A stretch of 64,000 nucleotides of DNA from Frankia sp. AgB1.9 (GCF_016786355.1 NZ_JADWYX010000022.1:1-64000), one strand, 5' to 3'. Shown: positions 28,476 through 40,760, counted from the first letter of the stretch. Program-made: numbers and translations. The notes: generated from the sequence alone by a model not told the origin.

Positions 28476-29608
28476 CAGGACCACCGTCCAGGTGGCGGCC
28501 CTGGCGCCCAGCCCGTGGTCGGTCCGGGCGGGCCAGTCGGTCCGGCGGGTGGGGCGGGCGGGCGTGGGCCGGGCGACGTGGTGGCGGGCGTCAGGGCGAA
28601 CGCGGGGGTCGCCAGCAGGGCCGTCACCGGTGCGCCCGCGGGCCCCCCGCCGCCGGTCGCCGCGGCCCTGGCCAGGGTGACGTCCAGGGCTTCGCGGCGG
28701 ATGCGCCGGTCCAGGTAGAGGATCGCGATCACACCGGACAGCACCGGAGTGACCACCATGGTGATCAGCAGTCCGGCGAAGGCCTGGACCACCAGGCCGC
28801 CGGTGTTCGGCACCCCGTCCGCGTTTGTCAGCGAGCCGAACGACGTGAACACGCTGACGGGCACCGTGATGACCAGCACCAGGGTCCCGGCGACCAGCGC
28901 GGCGAGACCCAGGACGCCGAGCGTGCGCCACCACGCCCCGCGCATGAGCGACCGCGAGCGGCGCAGCGCCTGCAGGACGGTCCCGCCCTCCAGCGCGTAC
29001 ACCGGCGTGGCCAGGCAGTACACGACCCCGAGCCAGAGGGACAGCGCGCCCAGCGTGACCAGGCCGCCCAGTGTCACGGCGGTCATCACCAAGGTGATCG
29101 CGAGGAGCCCGGGGAGCCGGGGCGCGACCTGCCGGGCCGCGGCGCCAACCGTGATCCGCCGTCCCAGGCTGGCCTCGGCGACGACGATCGCGAGAACCCC
29201 GGCCAGCAGCACCACCAGCATCAGCCGCAGGCCGCCGAGCACGGCCTGCAACAGTGCGTAGAACCAGAAGGACCGGTCCCGGGCGGCCAGCTCGACGAGC
29301 GAGAAGACGAGCTGCAGGACCGCGCTGGTCGCGAACGAGAGACCGAGCGTCGCGCCTGGGTTCGTCCGCAGTGTCACGAACGCGCCGTCGAGGATCTCGC
29401 TCACGCTGAGGGGACGCAACGGCACGGCGGCTGTCGGCGGGGCCAGCCAGGTGGACGGTGGCGGGAGGTCCGCGACCCGCGCCGGTGCTTCGTCGGACCC
29501 TGGCGCCGCCCAGCTGGCCGGCCCCGAGCCCGCCCAGGGCGGCACCGCCGCGGGCGAGGGTGCGGGCGGCCATGGAGACGGGTCGGTGACCGGCCCTCCA
29601 ACGGCCAT
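28475..29608 (-). CDS. Multi-pass membrane protein of the MoxR operon (glycerophosphoryl diester phosphodiesterase membrane-domain type)
   Basis: A 377-aa protein. About 70 residues of Pro/Ala-rich lead precede [28 protein letters not shown], which is typical of a family of actinobacterial membrane proteins encoded beside DUF4129 genes. Six or so membrane segments follow, ending with [30 protein letters not shown]. The tail is Pro/Gly-rich. No phosphodiesterase catalytic domain is present. ATG 29608 lies after GAAGGAG on the minus strand, a clear ribosome binding site. It is the first gene of the five-gene operon that runs to the DUF58 gene. Confidence 0.82.
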   Translation of the reverse strand: MAVGGPVTDPSPWPPAPSPAAVPPWAGSGPASWAAPGSDEAPARVADLPPPSTWLAPPTAAVPLRPLSVSEILDGAFVTLRTNPGATLGLSFATSAVLQLVFSLVELAARDRSFWFYALLQAVLGGLRLMLVVLLAGVLAIVVAEASLGRRITVGAAARQVAPRLPGLLAITLVMTAVTLGGLVTLGALSLWLGVVYCLATPVYALEGGTVLQALRRSRSLMRGAWWRTLGVLGLAALVAGTLVLVITVPVSVFTSFGSLTNADGVPNTGGLVVQAFAGLLITMVVTPVLSGVIAILYLDRRIRREALDVTLARAAATGGGGPAGAPVTALLATPAFALTPATTSPGPRPPAPPAGPTGPPGPTTGWAPGPPPGRWS

Positions 29609-29704
29609 GCGCACTCCTTCGTCCGGAAGATCCGCTACATCCTCGCAGAGCCCACGTCGATCGGCCCGCCGGCCGTCGGATGGCCGACGGCCGGATCGCG
29701 GCCT

Positions 29705-29761
29705 TTGTCCACGGGTCGGCTGTCCACGGGTCCGCTGTCCACAGGTCGACGACTGTCCACA
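29705..29761 (+). promoter_or_regulatory. Cluster of four DnaA-box-like sites
   Basis: TTGTCCACG (29705), CTGTCCACG (29720), CTGTCCACA (29735) and CTGTCCACA (29753) match 7 or 8 of 9 bases of the actinobacterial DnaA box TTGTCCACA. They are all in the same orientation, with start-to-start spacing 15, 15 and 18. They lie between the divergent membrane-protein gene (start 29608) and comF (start 29813). No dnaA or dnaN gene is nearby, so this is not the standard origin. It may titrate DnaA or control the flanking promoters. The repeat unit is also a 15-bp tandem (TGTCCACGGGTC-type). Confidence 0.6.
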
Positions 29762-29812
29762 GGCCGCCGTTCCCGCTGGCCTCGCCGTCCGGTTCGGGCT
29801 CATCCTGCCCGA

Positions 29813-30727
29813 GTGACCGGATCCTTCACCGCGCGGGCGTCTCGCGTACCCCGCCAGCACGGGCCAGGCCCACGGCCAGCCCCGCTGGCGGCGCGCGTGC
29901 CTCGCCCGCTGCCAGCTGAGGCCCGCCAGGCCCGCCTGCCCACACCGCTGGGCCGGCAGGTGCGAGGCGGGTTGGCGGCGCTGGGCGACCTCGTGCTGCC
30001 GCGAGCCTGCGCGGCCTGCGGGCGCGGTGCTGCCGCGGTGTGCCCGCGGTGTGTCGCGGCACTGTCCGGTCCCCCGATCCTCGTCGCCCCGGGCCCCGAG
30101 GCCACCCCGGGGCGGCGAGGTCTGCCGCCCTGCGCCGCGGCGGCCCGTTACGCCGCTCCGGCCGGCTCGCTCGTGATCGCCTACAAGGAGCGCGGTCGGC
30201 TTGACGTCGCACGCACGCTCGGCAGCGCCCTGGCGAGGGCTGTGCTCGCCGCGCCCCGTGCCGAGGCGGGTGCTCGGGCGCTCCTGCTGGTACCGGTGCC
30301 GGCGAGCGCGGCGGCACTACGTCGACGCGGCTTCGACCATGTGAGCCGGCTCGCCACGATCGCGGCCGGTCTGACGCGCGCGGCGGGCACGTTGACCTGG
30401 GTCGCGCCGCTGCTGCGGCCGGCCCGCCGGACGGCCGACCAGGCCGGCCTCGGCGCGGTCGAGCGGGCCGCGAACGTCGCCGGCGCGTTCGCGGCCCGGC
30501 CGGCGGCCGCCCGCGTCGGCGGCCCGGCCTCCGGTGGCGTCTATGTCGTCGTCGTGGACGACGTGCTGACCACCGGCGCGACGGTCGCGGACGCCGTGCG
30601 GGCGCTGCGCCTGGCGCGGGTGCGGGTAGGCGCGGTGGCCACGGTCGCCGCGGTGCTCGGGCCGGTCGGCGCATCTGTGGCACGCCCACGTGTCCGATTG
30701 CCCAACGAGGGGGTACCGGAAGGGTGA
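29813..30727 (+). CDS. comF: ComF-family phosphoribosyltransferase-like protein
   Basis: A 304-aa protein. An N-terminal zinc-finger-like Cys pattern ([27 protein letters not shown]) leads into the phosphoribosyltransferase fold. That fold has the signature [33 protein letters not shown] and the PRPP loop [20 protein letters not shown]. ComF proteins take part in DNA uptake in competent bacteria. The biochemical role is undefined, and conservation outside competent species suggests a wider one. GTG 29813 is a reasonable start; the longer frame from 29705 would translate the DnaA-box cluster. It is upstream of hpf, as in mycobacteria and streptomycetes. Confidence 0.85.
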   Translation: MTGSFTARASRVPRQHGPGPRPAPLAARVPRPLPAEARQARLPTPLGRQVRGGLAALGDLVLPRACAACGRGAAAVCPRCVAALSGPPILVAPGPEATPGRRGLPPCAAAARYAAPAGSLVIAYKERGRLDVARTLGSALARAVLAAPRAEAGARALLLVPVPASAAALRRRGFDHVSRLATIAAGLTRAAGTLTWVAPLLRPARRTADQAGLGAVERAANVAGAFAARPAAARVGGPASGGVYVVVVDDVLTTGATVADAVRALRLARVRVGAVATVAAVLGPVGASVARPRVRLPNEGVPEG

Positions 30728-31126
30728 CACTAGATGGCCTACCGGGGTCCGGGGTGGACCAAACGGCCGTCGAGGCGCTCCTGACCGGGCGGTGCGGCGG
30801 AAGGGACACATCGCGACATACGGGAGCGAAAGTCGGGGTACGAGGGGCCGAGACCACGCGGGACGACGGGTGAACGCCTTCTCCCGGTTCCGGCGCGGCA
30901 GCAGGCTGGACATACGGCCGACCAGGGAGAACGCTCGTTCGAGGTGGGCTACCCACCGCCTCGGACGAGCCACGAAGTGGGGGACTGCCAGTAGGTACAG
31001 GTGACCCGGCTCGGACGGGCCCGCCCCGGGCCCGTGCCAACACCGGGCTGCCGGGTGTCGGCCCGGCGTGGGCGAGCGCCCGCGTCGCGCGCCGGTCACC
31101 CGGTCGGTGAACGGGAGGTGGATCGC
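30728..31126 (+). other. Intergenic region comF-hpf
   Basis: 399 bp without a credible gene on either strand. It must hold the hpf promoter and leader. GGGAGG at 31113-31118 is the hpf ribosome binding site. I see no riboswitch, tRNA or strong hairpin. Confidence 0.5.
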
Positions 31127-31978
31127 GTGGACATTGTGGTCAAGGGCCGGCACACGGCGGTTCCGGAACGGTTCCGCAGTCACGTCGAGACCAAGCTCGC
31201 GAAGCTTGAGCGCTACGACGGCAAGGTCATCCGGGTCGATGTCGAACTGTCCCGGGAGCCCAACAAGCGCATGGCGGACGTCCGGGAGCGCGTCGAGCTC
31301 ACGGTCTACACGCGGGGGCCGGTGATCCGCGCCGAGGCGGCCGCGGCCGACCCCTACTCGGCGCTGGACGGGGCTGCCGGCAAGCTGGCCGAACGGCTGC
31401 GCCGGGCGTCCGAGCGTCGCACCGACCACAAGCACGGCAACAACGGCCACGGTCGCGCCTACGTCGGGCCACCGCCGATCCCGCACGACGATCTCGTCAC
31501 CGCCACCTCCAACGGGCGGGTCGACTCCGCGGGCGGGCTCCCAGCGCCCGCCCGAACCGTCGAATCCCTGCCGTCCGGCGACGGGAACCGCTCGGCCGGT
31601 AACGGCGTACCGAACCATGCCGGCAAGGCACACAGGCAGCCCGGCGTGAAGGAGAACGGCGCGGGCCGCGCGGCCTCGTGGGACGAGGACGACCCCACGC
31701 CCGACGGCTTCGAGGACCGCTACGAGCTGCCGGATCGCTCGCCCATGCTGGTGCGGACGAAGACCCACCGGGCCGAGCCGATGACCCTGGACGACGCACT
31801 GTCGAACATGGAGCTGGTCGGCCACGACTTCTACCTGTTCCAGGACGCCACCTCTGGGCGCGCCAGCGTCGTCTACCGCCGCCGCGGCTACGACTACGGC
31901 GTCATCCACCTGATCGATGCCGACGATCCGGCGCTGGCCTCCGACGAGGACCGTGAGCCGGCGGCCGTCCCGAGCTGA
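31127..31978 (+). CDS. hpf: Long-form ribosome hibernation promoting factor
   Basis: A 283-aa protein. The N-terminal HPF/RaiA domain (MDIVVKGRHTAVPERFRSHVETKLAKLERYD, TVYTRGPVIRAEAAAADPYSALDGAAGKLAERLRR) binds in the ribosomal decoding region. The C-terminal domain (RTKTHRAEPMTLDDALSNMELVGHDFYLFQD, YRRRGYDYGVIHLID) dimerises ribosomes to 100S particles in resting cells. A ~90-aa low-complexity linker, longer than usual, joins them. GTG 31127 follows GGGAGG. It sits between comF and the OrrA-like regulator, the order of S. coelicolor SCO3010-SCO3009-SCO3008 as I recall. Expression is probably stress- or stationary-phase linked. Confidence 0.95.
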   Translation: MDIVVKGRHTAVPERFRSHVETKLAKLERYDGKVIRVDVELSREPNKRMADVRERVELTVYTRGPVIRAEAAAADPYSALDGAAGKLAERLRRASERRTDHKHGNNGHGRAYVGPPPIPHDDLVTATSNGRVDSAGGLPAPARTVESLPSGDGNRSAGNGVPNHAGKAHRQPGVKENGAGRAASWDEDDPTPDGFEDRYELPDRSPMLVRTKTHRAEPMTLDDALSNMELVGHDFYLFQDATSGRASVVYRRRGYDYGVIHLIDADDPALASDEDREPAAVPS

Positions 31979-32484
31979 CCTCGTCAGGGGTTTCCAAGGG
32001 CAGGGGGATTCCAGAGTCGGGGGGTTCCAGGCTTTGGGCGGTCTGATCTGCCGCTCGGGAGCCTGATGTTCGGCGATCTCGGTCTGATCGACCTGGCCGG
32101 CCGACGCGGGTGGGGCTTTGGTGAGTCCCGCCCTGGGTCGGCCGGCCAGTGTGTCCGGTGGTCGTCGCGAACCTGCTGGTCCGGCCCATGCCGGGTGTGT
32201 CCTGGGTAACCGCGGCGAAGCCGACCGTTGGGCGCGGAGGCGCCGATAGGGTTTTCCGCCGTCTGACGACCGGTTCGCCCGGTGGACGTGGGATCATCTG
32301 CGTTGGGTGATGCTGCTGGCGGCATCGGTGGTCCGGCCGGATGGATCCGGCTCTGACCGTCGTGCCGGCGGATGGGCGAACTGCGTCCATGCGCTGGGGA
32401 TTCCGTGGGGCCCGGATGATTCCGGGGCGGATCCGCCGTCCGTGCCACCGCCCGCCTTGCCGGCCGGGGTCCTAGGGAGGCCAG
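31979..32484 (+). other. Intergenic region hpf-response regulator
   Basis: 506 bp with no credible gene; the open frames on both strands lack starts and family features. GGGAGG at 32474-32479 precedes the ATG at 32485 and is a good ribosome binding site. The length suggests a promoter with room for regulator binding sites. Confidence 0.5.
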
Positions 32485-33198
32485 ATGACGGTGGACGAGC
32501 AGCGCTCGCCCGAGGCGCCGCGCGCGCCATCGGAGGAGAACCCGATCCGAGTGCTGATCGTCGACGACCACGCGCTGTTCCGCCGAGGGCTCGAGATGGT
32601 TCTCGCGCAGGAGCCGGACATCGAGGTCGTCGGGGAGGCCGCGGACGGTTCGGAAGCGGTGACGATGGCCGGTGAGATGGCGCCGGACATCGTCCTGATG
32701 GACGTGCGGATGCCGCGGCGCGGGGGAATCGACGCGACGAGCGCCATCAAGCAGGCGGTCCCGAGCGCGAAGATCGTCATGTTGACGATCAGCGACGAGG
32801 AGGCCGACCTCTACGACGCCATCAAGGCCGGGGCGATGGGCTACCTGCTCAAGGAGATCTCGATCGACGAGGTCGCCGCCGACATCCGGGCGGTCTACAA
32901 CGGCCAGAGCCTGATCAGCCCGTCGATGGCGTCCAAGCTGCTCAGCGAGTTCGCCTCGATGATCAAGAACAAGGACGACCGCCCCCAGCTCCCGACGCCG
33001 CGCCTGACCGACCGGGAGATGGAGGTGCTCCGGCTCGTCGCGAAGGGGCTGAACAACCGCGACATCGCCAAGCAGCTCTTCATCAGCGAGAACACGGTCA
33101 AGAACCACATCCGCAACATCCTGGAGAAGCTCCAGCTGCACTCCCGGATGGAAGCTGTCGTCTACGCGGTCCGCGAGAAGCTGCTCGAAATCACCTGA
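32485..33198 (+). CDS. Orphan NarL/FixJ-type response regulator (OrrA-like)
   Basis: A 237-aa two-domain regulator. The receiver domain has IRVLIVDDHALFRRGLEM (acidic pair), the phosphoacceptor in DIVLMDVRMP, the Thr in VMLTISDEE and the Lys in YLLKEISIDE. The LuxR-type helix-turn-helix is LTDREMEVLRLVAKGLNNRDIAKQLFISENTVKNHIRNIL. All phosphorylation residues are present. No histidine kinase gene is adjacent. The position next to hpf and secA matches S. coelicolor orrA (SCO3008), an orphan regulator of development and antibiotics, so an orthologous role is likely. Confidence 0.94.
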   Translation: MTVDEQRSPEAPRAPSEENPIRVLIVDDHALFRRGLEMVLAQEPDIEVVGEAADGSEAVTMAGEMAPDIVLMDVRMPRRGGIDATSAIKQAVPSAKIVMLTISDEEADLYDAIKAGAMGYLLKEISIDEVAADIRAVYNGQSLISPSMASKLLSEFASMIKNKDDRPQLPTPRLTDREMEVLRLVAKGLNNRDIAKQLFISENTVKNHIRNILEKLQLHSRMEAVVYAVREKLLEIT

Positions 33199-33239
33199 TG
33201 CCGGGCGGGCGCGGGGCCTGCGCGGGCTTGCGCGGGCGG

Positions 33240-33806
33240 TCAGCGCCGCAGGATGCCGGTCCAGAACTCGGCGATCTCACCGGCGCGGGGGTTCAGCAAC
33301 GGGCGCGGCTCGGCCGCGACGGTGAACCCGGCCCGCTGGGCGACCGTCCGTGACGGCTCGTTGCCAACCAGCGCCAGCCAGCGGATGGTGGTCAGCTTCA
33401 GCGCCCCGAATCCCCACCGGCAAAGCGCCCGGACCGCGTTGGTGGTGACACCTCGACCGCGTGCCTCGGCCGCGCACCAGTAGCCGACCTCGGCGGTGCC
33501 GCCGGGCGCGACGCCGAGGATCCCGTCGGCATCACGCATGTCCTGCAGGCTGATGGAGGCGAGCAGGCCGCCGGTGGTGGCGTCCACGACGGCCAGCTGC
33601 GCGGCTGTGCCGGTGGCCCAGCCGATCGGCGCGACCCGCTCGACGAACGTGACCGCGTCGGCCTGGGTATAGGGCGACGGAACCATCGTCCAGCGCTGGA
33701 TGTCCGGGTCCTGGCAGGCCGTGAACACGTCGTCGGCGTCCTGGGGCCGCCACGGCCGTAGATGCAGCGAGCCCGCGGTGATCTCGACTGGCTCCAGCGC
33801 GGGCAT
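33240..33806 (-). CDS. GNAT-family N-acetyltransferase (RimJ/RimL type)
   Basis: A 188-aa acetyl-CoA-dependent acetyltransferase. ITAGSLHLRPWRPQDADDVFTACQDPDIQRWT is the usual start of RimJ/L-like enzymes. EVGYWCAAEARGRGVTTNAVRALCRWGF holds the acetyl-CoA loop (RGRGVT). ALVGNEPSRTVAQRAGF completes the fold. ATG 33806 is chosen because conservation begins there; the 247-aa frame from 33983 adds unrelated sequence. The acceptor (protein N-terminus or small molecule) cannot be inferred. Convergent with the response regulator gene. Confidence 0.88.
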   Translation of the reverse strand: MPALEPVEITAGSLHLRPWRPQDADDVFTACQDPDIQRWTMVPSPYTQADAVTFVERVAPIGWATGTAAQLAVVDATTGGLLASISLQDMRDADGILGVAPGGTAEVGYWCAAEARGRGVTTNAVRALCRWGFGALKLTTIRWLALVGNEPSRTVAQRAGFTVAAEPRPLLNPRAGEIAEFWTGILRR

Positions 33807-34031
33807 GACGGCTCCGATCTGACGACGCTTACCCGCGATGGTGTCAGGTCGATGCCGTCGTGTGCCGGGGGTGGTCCCGGGTGGTGGTGACAGGCCGAAG
33901 ACGCCGTCTGGCTCGGCTGTGTCCGTGTGGTCGCATCCGGTCGGCGCGCAGGTCCAAGCTGGACTACTGAGAAGGGCTAGCATCGTGGTGTTGGCCAGTT
34001 CGCCGACATGCCAGCCGGAGGAGCCCCGCTC

Positions 34032-36971
<2,940 letters not shown>

Positions 36972-36992
36972 CCGCCCGACCAACACCACCAC

Positions 36993-37026
36993 GAGACGGC
37001 CTGCGGGACTCCCCGCGGGCCGTCTC
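36993..37026. terminator. Strong hairpin terminator after secA
   Basis: GAGACGGCCTGCGGG (36993-37007) pairs with CCCGCGGGCCGTCTC (37012-37026). The pairing is 15 bp with a single G-U wobble and a 4-base loop. No T-tract follows. It lies between secA and the convergent Rv3235-family gene and can serve both strands. Confidence 0.88.
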
Positions 37027-37054
37027 GCGTTGACGCGCGGCTCGGCAGGGGTGC

Positions 37055-37855
37055 TCAGCCGATCTGGAGGGCGGTGACCTGCCAGCGGCCGTCGGTCGCC
37101 TCCATGCGCAGGGCGAGAGCCGCGACCCGGTCGGTCCGGCTGATCACCGCGACGACCTCGGCCGCTCCCGCCCTGGGCTCGCTGATCCGGATGCTGCGGA
37201 CCATGCTCCGCCCGGGGTACTGACCGCCGAACCGCTCCAGCGCGGCCTGCAGCTGCGGAGTCGCCCAGCCAGCCAGATGGGAGACCGGCCGTACGCCGGC
37301 GAGTACCTCGACGATCGCCCGGACGACGATCGTCGCCGCCGGCCCGGGGCTCTCGCGGAAACGGCTGTCGCGCGCCTGCTGCGGGATGCGGGTCGGTGCA
37401 CGCCGGGTCGTCGTCATCGTGCGTCCGGAAGACGCGAGCAACGGAGCATCGTCCGTGGTTCGGGGATGGTCGCGCGTGGAGCCGGTGTCGGGGGCTGCCG
37501 TCGGCGTCGGCGGCCGGCTGTCGCCGGGACCCCGACTCTCGGCGGGGCCATGGCTCGGCCCGGTGCCGTGCCGGCCAACGCGGCCGCGCGACGAGTTCGC
37601 GGTGCCGGTGCCACGACGGACGCCCGGCACGACCGTGCGCCTTCCGGACTGGCCGGCGGCGCGGGGAGCGTCCTCGATCGAGATCTGGTCTGGGCTCGCT
37701 GTCTGGTCGCGGGGCCGCGCGGTGTCGGACAGCTCGTCGTCGTAGGGCGGGTCGGTGGCGAACGCCGGCAGGCCCCGCAGCGCGCGGCGAGGCTCGGTCG
37801 ACCCGGTTGACCCGGTCGACCTGGCCGGCCAACCGGAGCCGGTGGGCGTCGTCAT
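37055..37855 (-). CDS. Rv3235 family protein
   Basis: A 266-aa protein. The first ~150 residues are low-complexity Arg/Ser/Thr/Pro. The folded C-terminal domain has VVRAIVEVLAGVRPVSHLAGWATPQLQAALE and SIRISEPRAGAAEVVAVI, then ALALRMEATDGRWQVTALQIG, the pattern of Rv3235-type proteins. The family lies beside secA in many actinobacteria but has no defined function; the fold resembles NTF2-like proteins. Convergent with secA. The GTG/ATG start is uncertain because the N-terminus is not conserved. Confidence 0.8.
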   Translation of the reverse strand: MTTPTGSGWPARSTGSTGSTEPRRALRGLPAFATDPPYDDELSDTARPRDQTASPDQISIEDAPRAAGQSGRRTVVPGVRRGTGTANSSRGRVGRHGTGPSHGPAESRGPGDSRPPTPTAAPDTGSTRDHPRTTDDAPLLASSGRTMTTTRRAPTRIPQQARDSRFRESPGPAATIVVRAIVEVLAGVRPVSHLAGWATPQLQAALERFGGQYPGRSMVRSIRISEPRAGAAEVVAVISRTDRVAALALRMEATDGRWQVTALQIG

Positions 37856-37883
37856 CGCGTGTGGATCTCCTCGGCTGGCGGGG

Positions 37884-39593
37884 TCAGGGCCCGGCGGGCG
37901 GCCGAAGCCGCTGACCGGGACGGATCAGGTTGGGGTCAGGGCCGATCACGTCTCGGTTTGCCGCCCACCATCGCGGCCATTCGGCGGCGATCTGGGCCTC
38001 GGTGGCGGCCGGGCCCAGGCGGCGGGCCGCGATCTCCCACAGCGAGTCGCCGCGCAGGACGACGACCTCGGCCGCGGCCGTGTCGCCGCCGGCCGGGGCG
38101 CCGATGCCGCGTGGCGCCGAGGGCACGGTCGGTTCCGCCGCGGGCGTGCCCACCGGCGCCGACAGGTCTGGCCATCCGGCGGCCGGCCCGGACACCGGCT
38201 CCGCCGTCGCCGGCGCTGTCGTCGCGGGCGTGCTGGTGGCGGGCGTGCCGTTGGCGGGCGAGGTGGCGGTGGACGAAGTGGGGGCGGCGGACGGCCAGTT
38301 GACCGTGGCCGACGTTGTGACGGTGGGTGTCCAGGGCGTCGGGCTCGCAGGGGTGGTCGTCGAGATCGTGGTCGAGTTCGGCAGCGCCGTCGGCGACGGC
38401 TGAGCCGTCGAGGACGTTGCGGCTGTCGGCGACGGGGCCTCGGCCGTCGCGGAGCTGGCCGAGGTGGGCGACGGGACGCCGGGGTCAGGGGCGCCCGTCT
38501 GGAGGGTGGTCGAGGCGGCCGGGCTCGGCGAGGCCCGGCTGGTGAGGGTGAACACGACGGTGGGGATCTCGTCCTGCCCGTCGGCCGAGGGGTCGCCCGT
38601 GCCCGCCGCGTCGCCAGACGGCGTCGGCGTCGCGGTGACCGCTGGCGCGGACGTGACTGGCGCCGCCGCCGTCGGTGCCGTCTGCGTCGTGGGCGCCGTC
38701 TGCGCCGGAGGTGCCGCTTGGGTCGGAGGTGCCGCCTGGGTCGGAGACGCCGACGGCGTGGGACTTGCCACCTGGGTAGGCGCTGCCGTCTGGGCCGGAG
38801 CCGCGGTCTGGCCCAAAGGCGCCGTCTGGCTCGGAGGTGCCGTCTGGGCCGGAGCCACCGGTACTGAGAGCGGTGCGGTCTGGACGGGGGGCGCTGTCTG
38901 GCTGGGAGGTGCGGTCTGGGCGGCCGGGGCTGCCTGGGCTGGGGCCGGCGGCGGTGGCGGGGCGGCGGGCTGTGCGCGGGCGGCCGGCTGTGCGCGGGGC
39001 GCCTGGCTGGCGGGTGGCGGTGCGGGGGCCGGCGGTGGCCTGGTGGCGGACGTGCCCGTCGGCACCGAGAGGTCGGGCCACGCGGCGGCTGGGGCGGAGC
39101 TGCCTGGCGGCGGTGCCAGGTTCGGCCAGGCCCCACCCGATCCGCTGCCCGGCGCGGACAGGTTGGGCCAGGCGTTCGCGGCGGCGACGGGGCCTCCATC
39201 GGGCACGCTGGCGAGGGCGGGAGTGGCCGCGATCAGTCCGCTCGCGCTGCCCGCGACCAGCGTGAGGCCGAGGCTCACCTCCAGCGCACGCCGCAGCGCG
39301 CGCGGCAGCATCCAGCGGGCCAGCCGGCCGGCCGTTCGACCGACCGCCCCGGGCAGCGCGGCGAACGAGCCGATCACGACGCCCAGGCACAGCCACAGCA
39401 GGCAGCCCCAGGCGGCGGCCGCGACGACCGTGACCAGCGCGTTCTCCGGAGCCGAGAGGAACCAGTCCGGAACGTCGGACGTGCTTGCCGGCAGGTCCGC
39501 GAGTCCGGGCCCGGCGAGGAGCAGCACGGCCGCGACGCCGCCGGCCACCGCGATCCCGAGGACGGGCCGCAGCACGCGCTGGATCGATCTCAT
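37884..39593 (-). CDS. LysM-domain membrane protein with Pro/Thr-rich spacer
   Basis: A 569-aa protein. Membrane segments near 8-28 (VLRPVLGIAVAGGVAAVLLLAG) and 50-80 (LVTVVAAAAWGCLLWLCLGVVIGSFAALPG) and near 105-125 precede a ~330-residue spacer. The spacer is degenerate PxQTAP/TPAQTA repeats and Ser/Thr/Ala/Pro. A LysM domain is at the C-terminus (VVLRGDSLWEIAARRLGP, AANRDVIGPDPNLIRPGQRL) and should bind peptidoglycan outside the membrane. ATG 39593 is chosen after GAGGCGAG; ATG-like 39668 is also open. It precedes Rv3235 in the same orientation. The repeat spacer is a mutable, cell-wall-spanning design. Confidence 0.85.
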   Translation of the reverse strand: MRSIQRVLRPVLGIAVAGGVAAVLLLAGPGLADLPASTSDVPDWFLSAPENALVTVVAAAAWGCLLWLCLGVVIGSFAALPGAVGRTAGRLARWMLPRALRRALEVSLGLTLVAGSASGLIAATPALASVPDGGPVAAANAWPNLSAPGSGSGGAWPNLAPPPGSSAPAAAWPDLSVPTGTSATRPPPAPAPPPASQAPRAQPAARAQPAAPPPPPAPAQAAPAAQTAPPSQTAPPVQTAPLSVPVAPAQTAPPSQTAPLGQTAAPAQTAAPTQVASPTPSASPTQAAPPTQAAPPAQTAPTTQTAPTAAAPVTSAPAVTATPTPSGDAAGTGDPSADGQDEIPTVVFTLTSRASPSPAASTTLQTGAPDPGVPSPTSASSATAEAPSPTAATSSTAQPSPTALPNSTTISTTTPASPTPWTPTVTTSATVNWPSAAPTSSTATSPANGTPATSTPATTAPATAEPVSGPAAGWPDLSAPVGTPAAEPTVPSAPRGIGAPAGGDTAAAEVVVLRGDSLWEIAARRLGPAATEAQIAAEWPRWWAANRDVIGPDPNLIRPGQRLRPPAGP

Positions 39594-40131
39594 CTCGCCT
39601 CGCTTCCTGCTCAGCAGCTCGACCTGGCCCGGGGGTGCGGCCAGCCGGCGCCGCGGCCACCCGAACACCGCCGTCGGTGCGGGTGACGCCGAGGTGTCCG
39701 CCCGCTGCCAGGTCTCGGTGGCCGCAGGGACGGCGGCTGGCCGCGATGGCCGGGCCGTCGCCTCCTTACCGGCGCCCCCCTGCGATCGAATCTTCCCGAG
39801 AGCGTGCGTTTGCCTCGGTTTGCTTGTGTAACTCCCCGGCGGCTATGTGTCAATGCTGGTCGTCTGCACTGGTATCGGACCGGTGCTTCCGTTCGGGCCG
39901 GGTGGGGTGGCATGGTGGTGCGGCCTCTGGGCCGCTCGGATGGTCGGGCATCCGTGCCCGGCCGCGGTGCCGGTGGCCTCTCGCCGCCGGAACCCTTGGT
40001 ACGCAACCGGTCGCAGAGTCGGGACGGCCGAGTGGGCCGGGAGGTTGCGCGCCTGGCCCTACCCGGGCGAGGCAGGGTCCGGCGAGTCGGCCGCGAAGCC
40101 GCCGCCGCAGTGGACGAAACGGGGAGGCAGC
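39594..40131. other. Divergent intergenic region LysM gene/conserved small protein
   Basis: 538 bp with no convincing gene. It is less GC-rich in its middle (39780-39860), where promoters for both directions may lie. GGGGAGG at 40121-40127 is the ribosome binding site of the gene at 40132. Confidence 0.45.
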
Positions 40132-40701
40132 GTGCGCTGGGAGGCGTTGTTCGCGGATCTCGATGCGCAGTGGGAGGCGCTCGAAGCCGCGGAGCTTGCC
40201 GTCGAGGTCGCGGACCGTGCCCGGCGGGAGGCCGGGTTCCTCCGGCTGGTCGACCGGCTGCGCCCTACGGTCGGCCACCGGCTGCGGGTCGATGTCGCTG
40301 GCCTCCCGTCGGCCGAGCGCGGTGTTCTCGTCGGCCGGCTGGCGGCACTCGGCGTCGACTGGCTACTCGTCGAGGACCAGCAGAGGGCCGAGACGCTGGT
40401 CCCGCTGCGGTCCGTGCTGGCGGTTCGCGGGCTGAGCGGGGAGGCGGCGCACCCTGGCCACGAGGGCCGCGTGGGTGCCCGGATGGACCTGCGCTACGTG
40501 CTCCGCCAGATAGCGCGGGACCGGTCGGAGTGCCGGATCGCGCTCGCCGACGGCCGGATCGTCAACGGCACCGTGGACCGCGTCGGCGCAGATTTCCTTG
40601 ACGTCGCCGAACACGCACCCGGCGAGTTCCGCCGGCCACGGGACGTCGAGGCCTGCGTGATCCCGCTCGCCGCGGTCGCCTTCCTGCGCCGCATCGCCTG
40701 A
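40132..40701 (+). CDS. Conserved actinobacterial protein of unknown function
   Basis: A 189-aa soluble protein starting MRWEALFADLDAQWEALEAAELAVEVADRARREAGFL, a start I recall from conserved actinobacterial hypothetical proteins near secA. A helical first half is followed by a beta-rich second half (CRIALADGRIVNGTVDRVGADFLDVAEH and a closing IPLAAVAFLRRIA) that looks like an Sm/PRC-type barrel. GTG 40132 follows GGGGAGG. No catalytic motif is visible. It converges on the excisionase-type HTH gene across palindrome copy B. Confidence 0.78.
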   Translation: MRWEALFADLDAQWEALEAAELAVEVADRARREAGFLRLVDRLRPTVGHRLRVDVAGLPSAERGVLVGRLAALGVDWLLVEDQQRAETLVPLRSVLAVRGLSGEAAHPGHEGRVGARMDLRYVLRQIARDRSECRIALADGRIVNGTVDRVGADFLDVAEHAPGEFRRPRDVEACVIPLAAVAFLRRIA

Positions 40702-40760
40702 GGCCACCCAGCTCGACGGGCAGCCCCGGCGACCGGCCGAGCGGGCCACCGCACCGGTCA

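Noticed and set aside
29705..29812. comF starting at 29705
   Set aside because: That start would translate the DnaA-box tandem repeats into STGR-type repeats; conservation of ComF begins well downstream, so GTG 29813 is preferred.
38600..39100. CRISPR-like or regulatory repeats in the LysM region
   Set aside because: These are short degenerate codon repeats of the Pro/Gln/Thr/Ala spacer of the LysM protein, without regular spacers.
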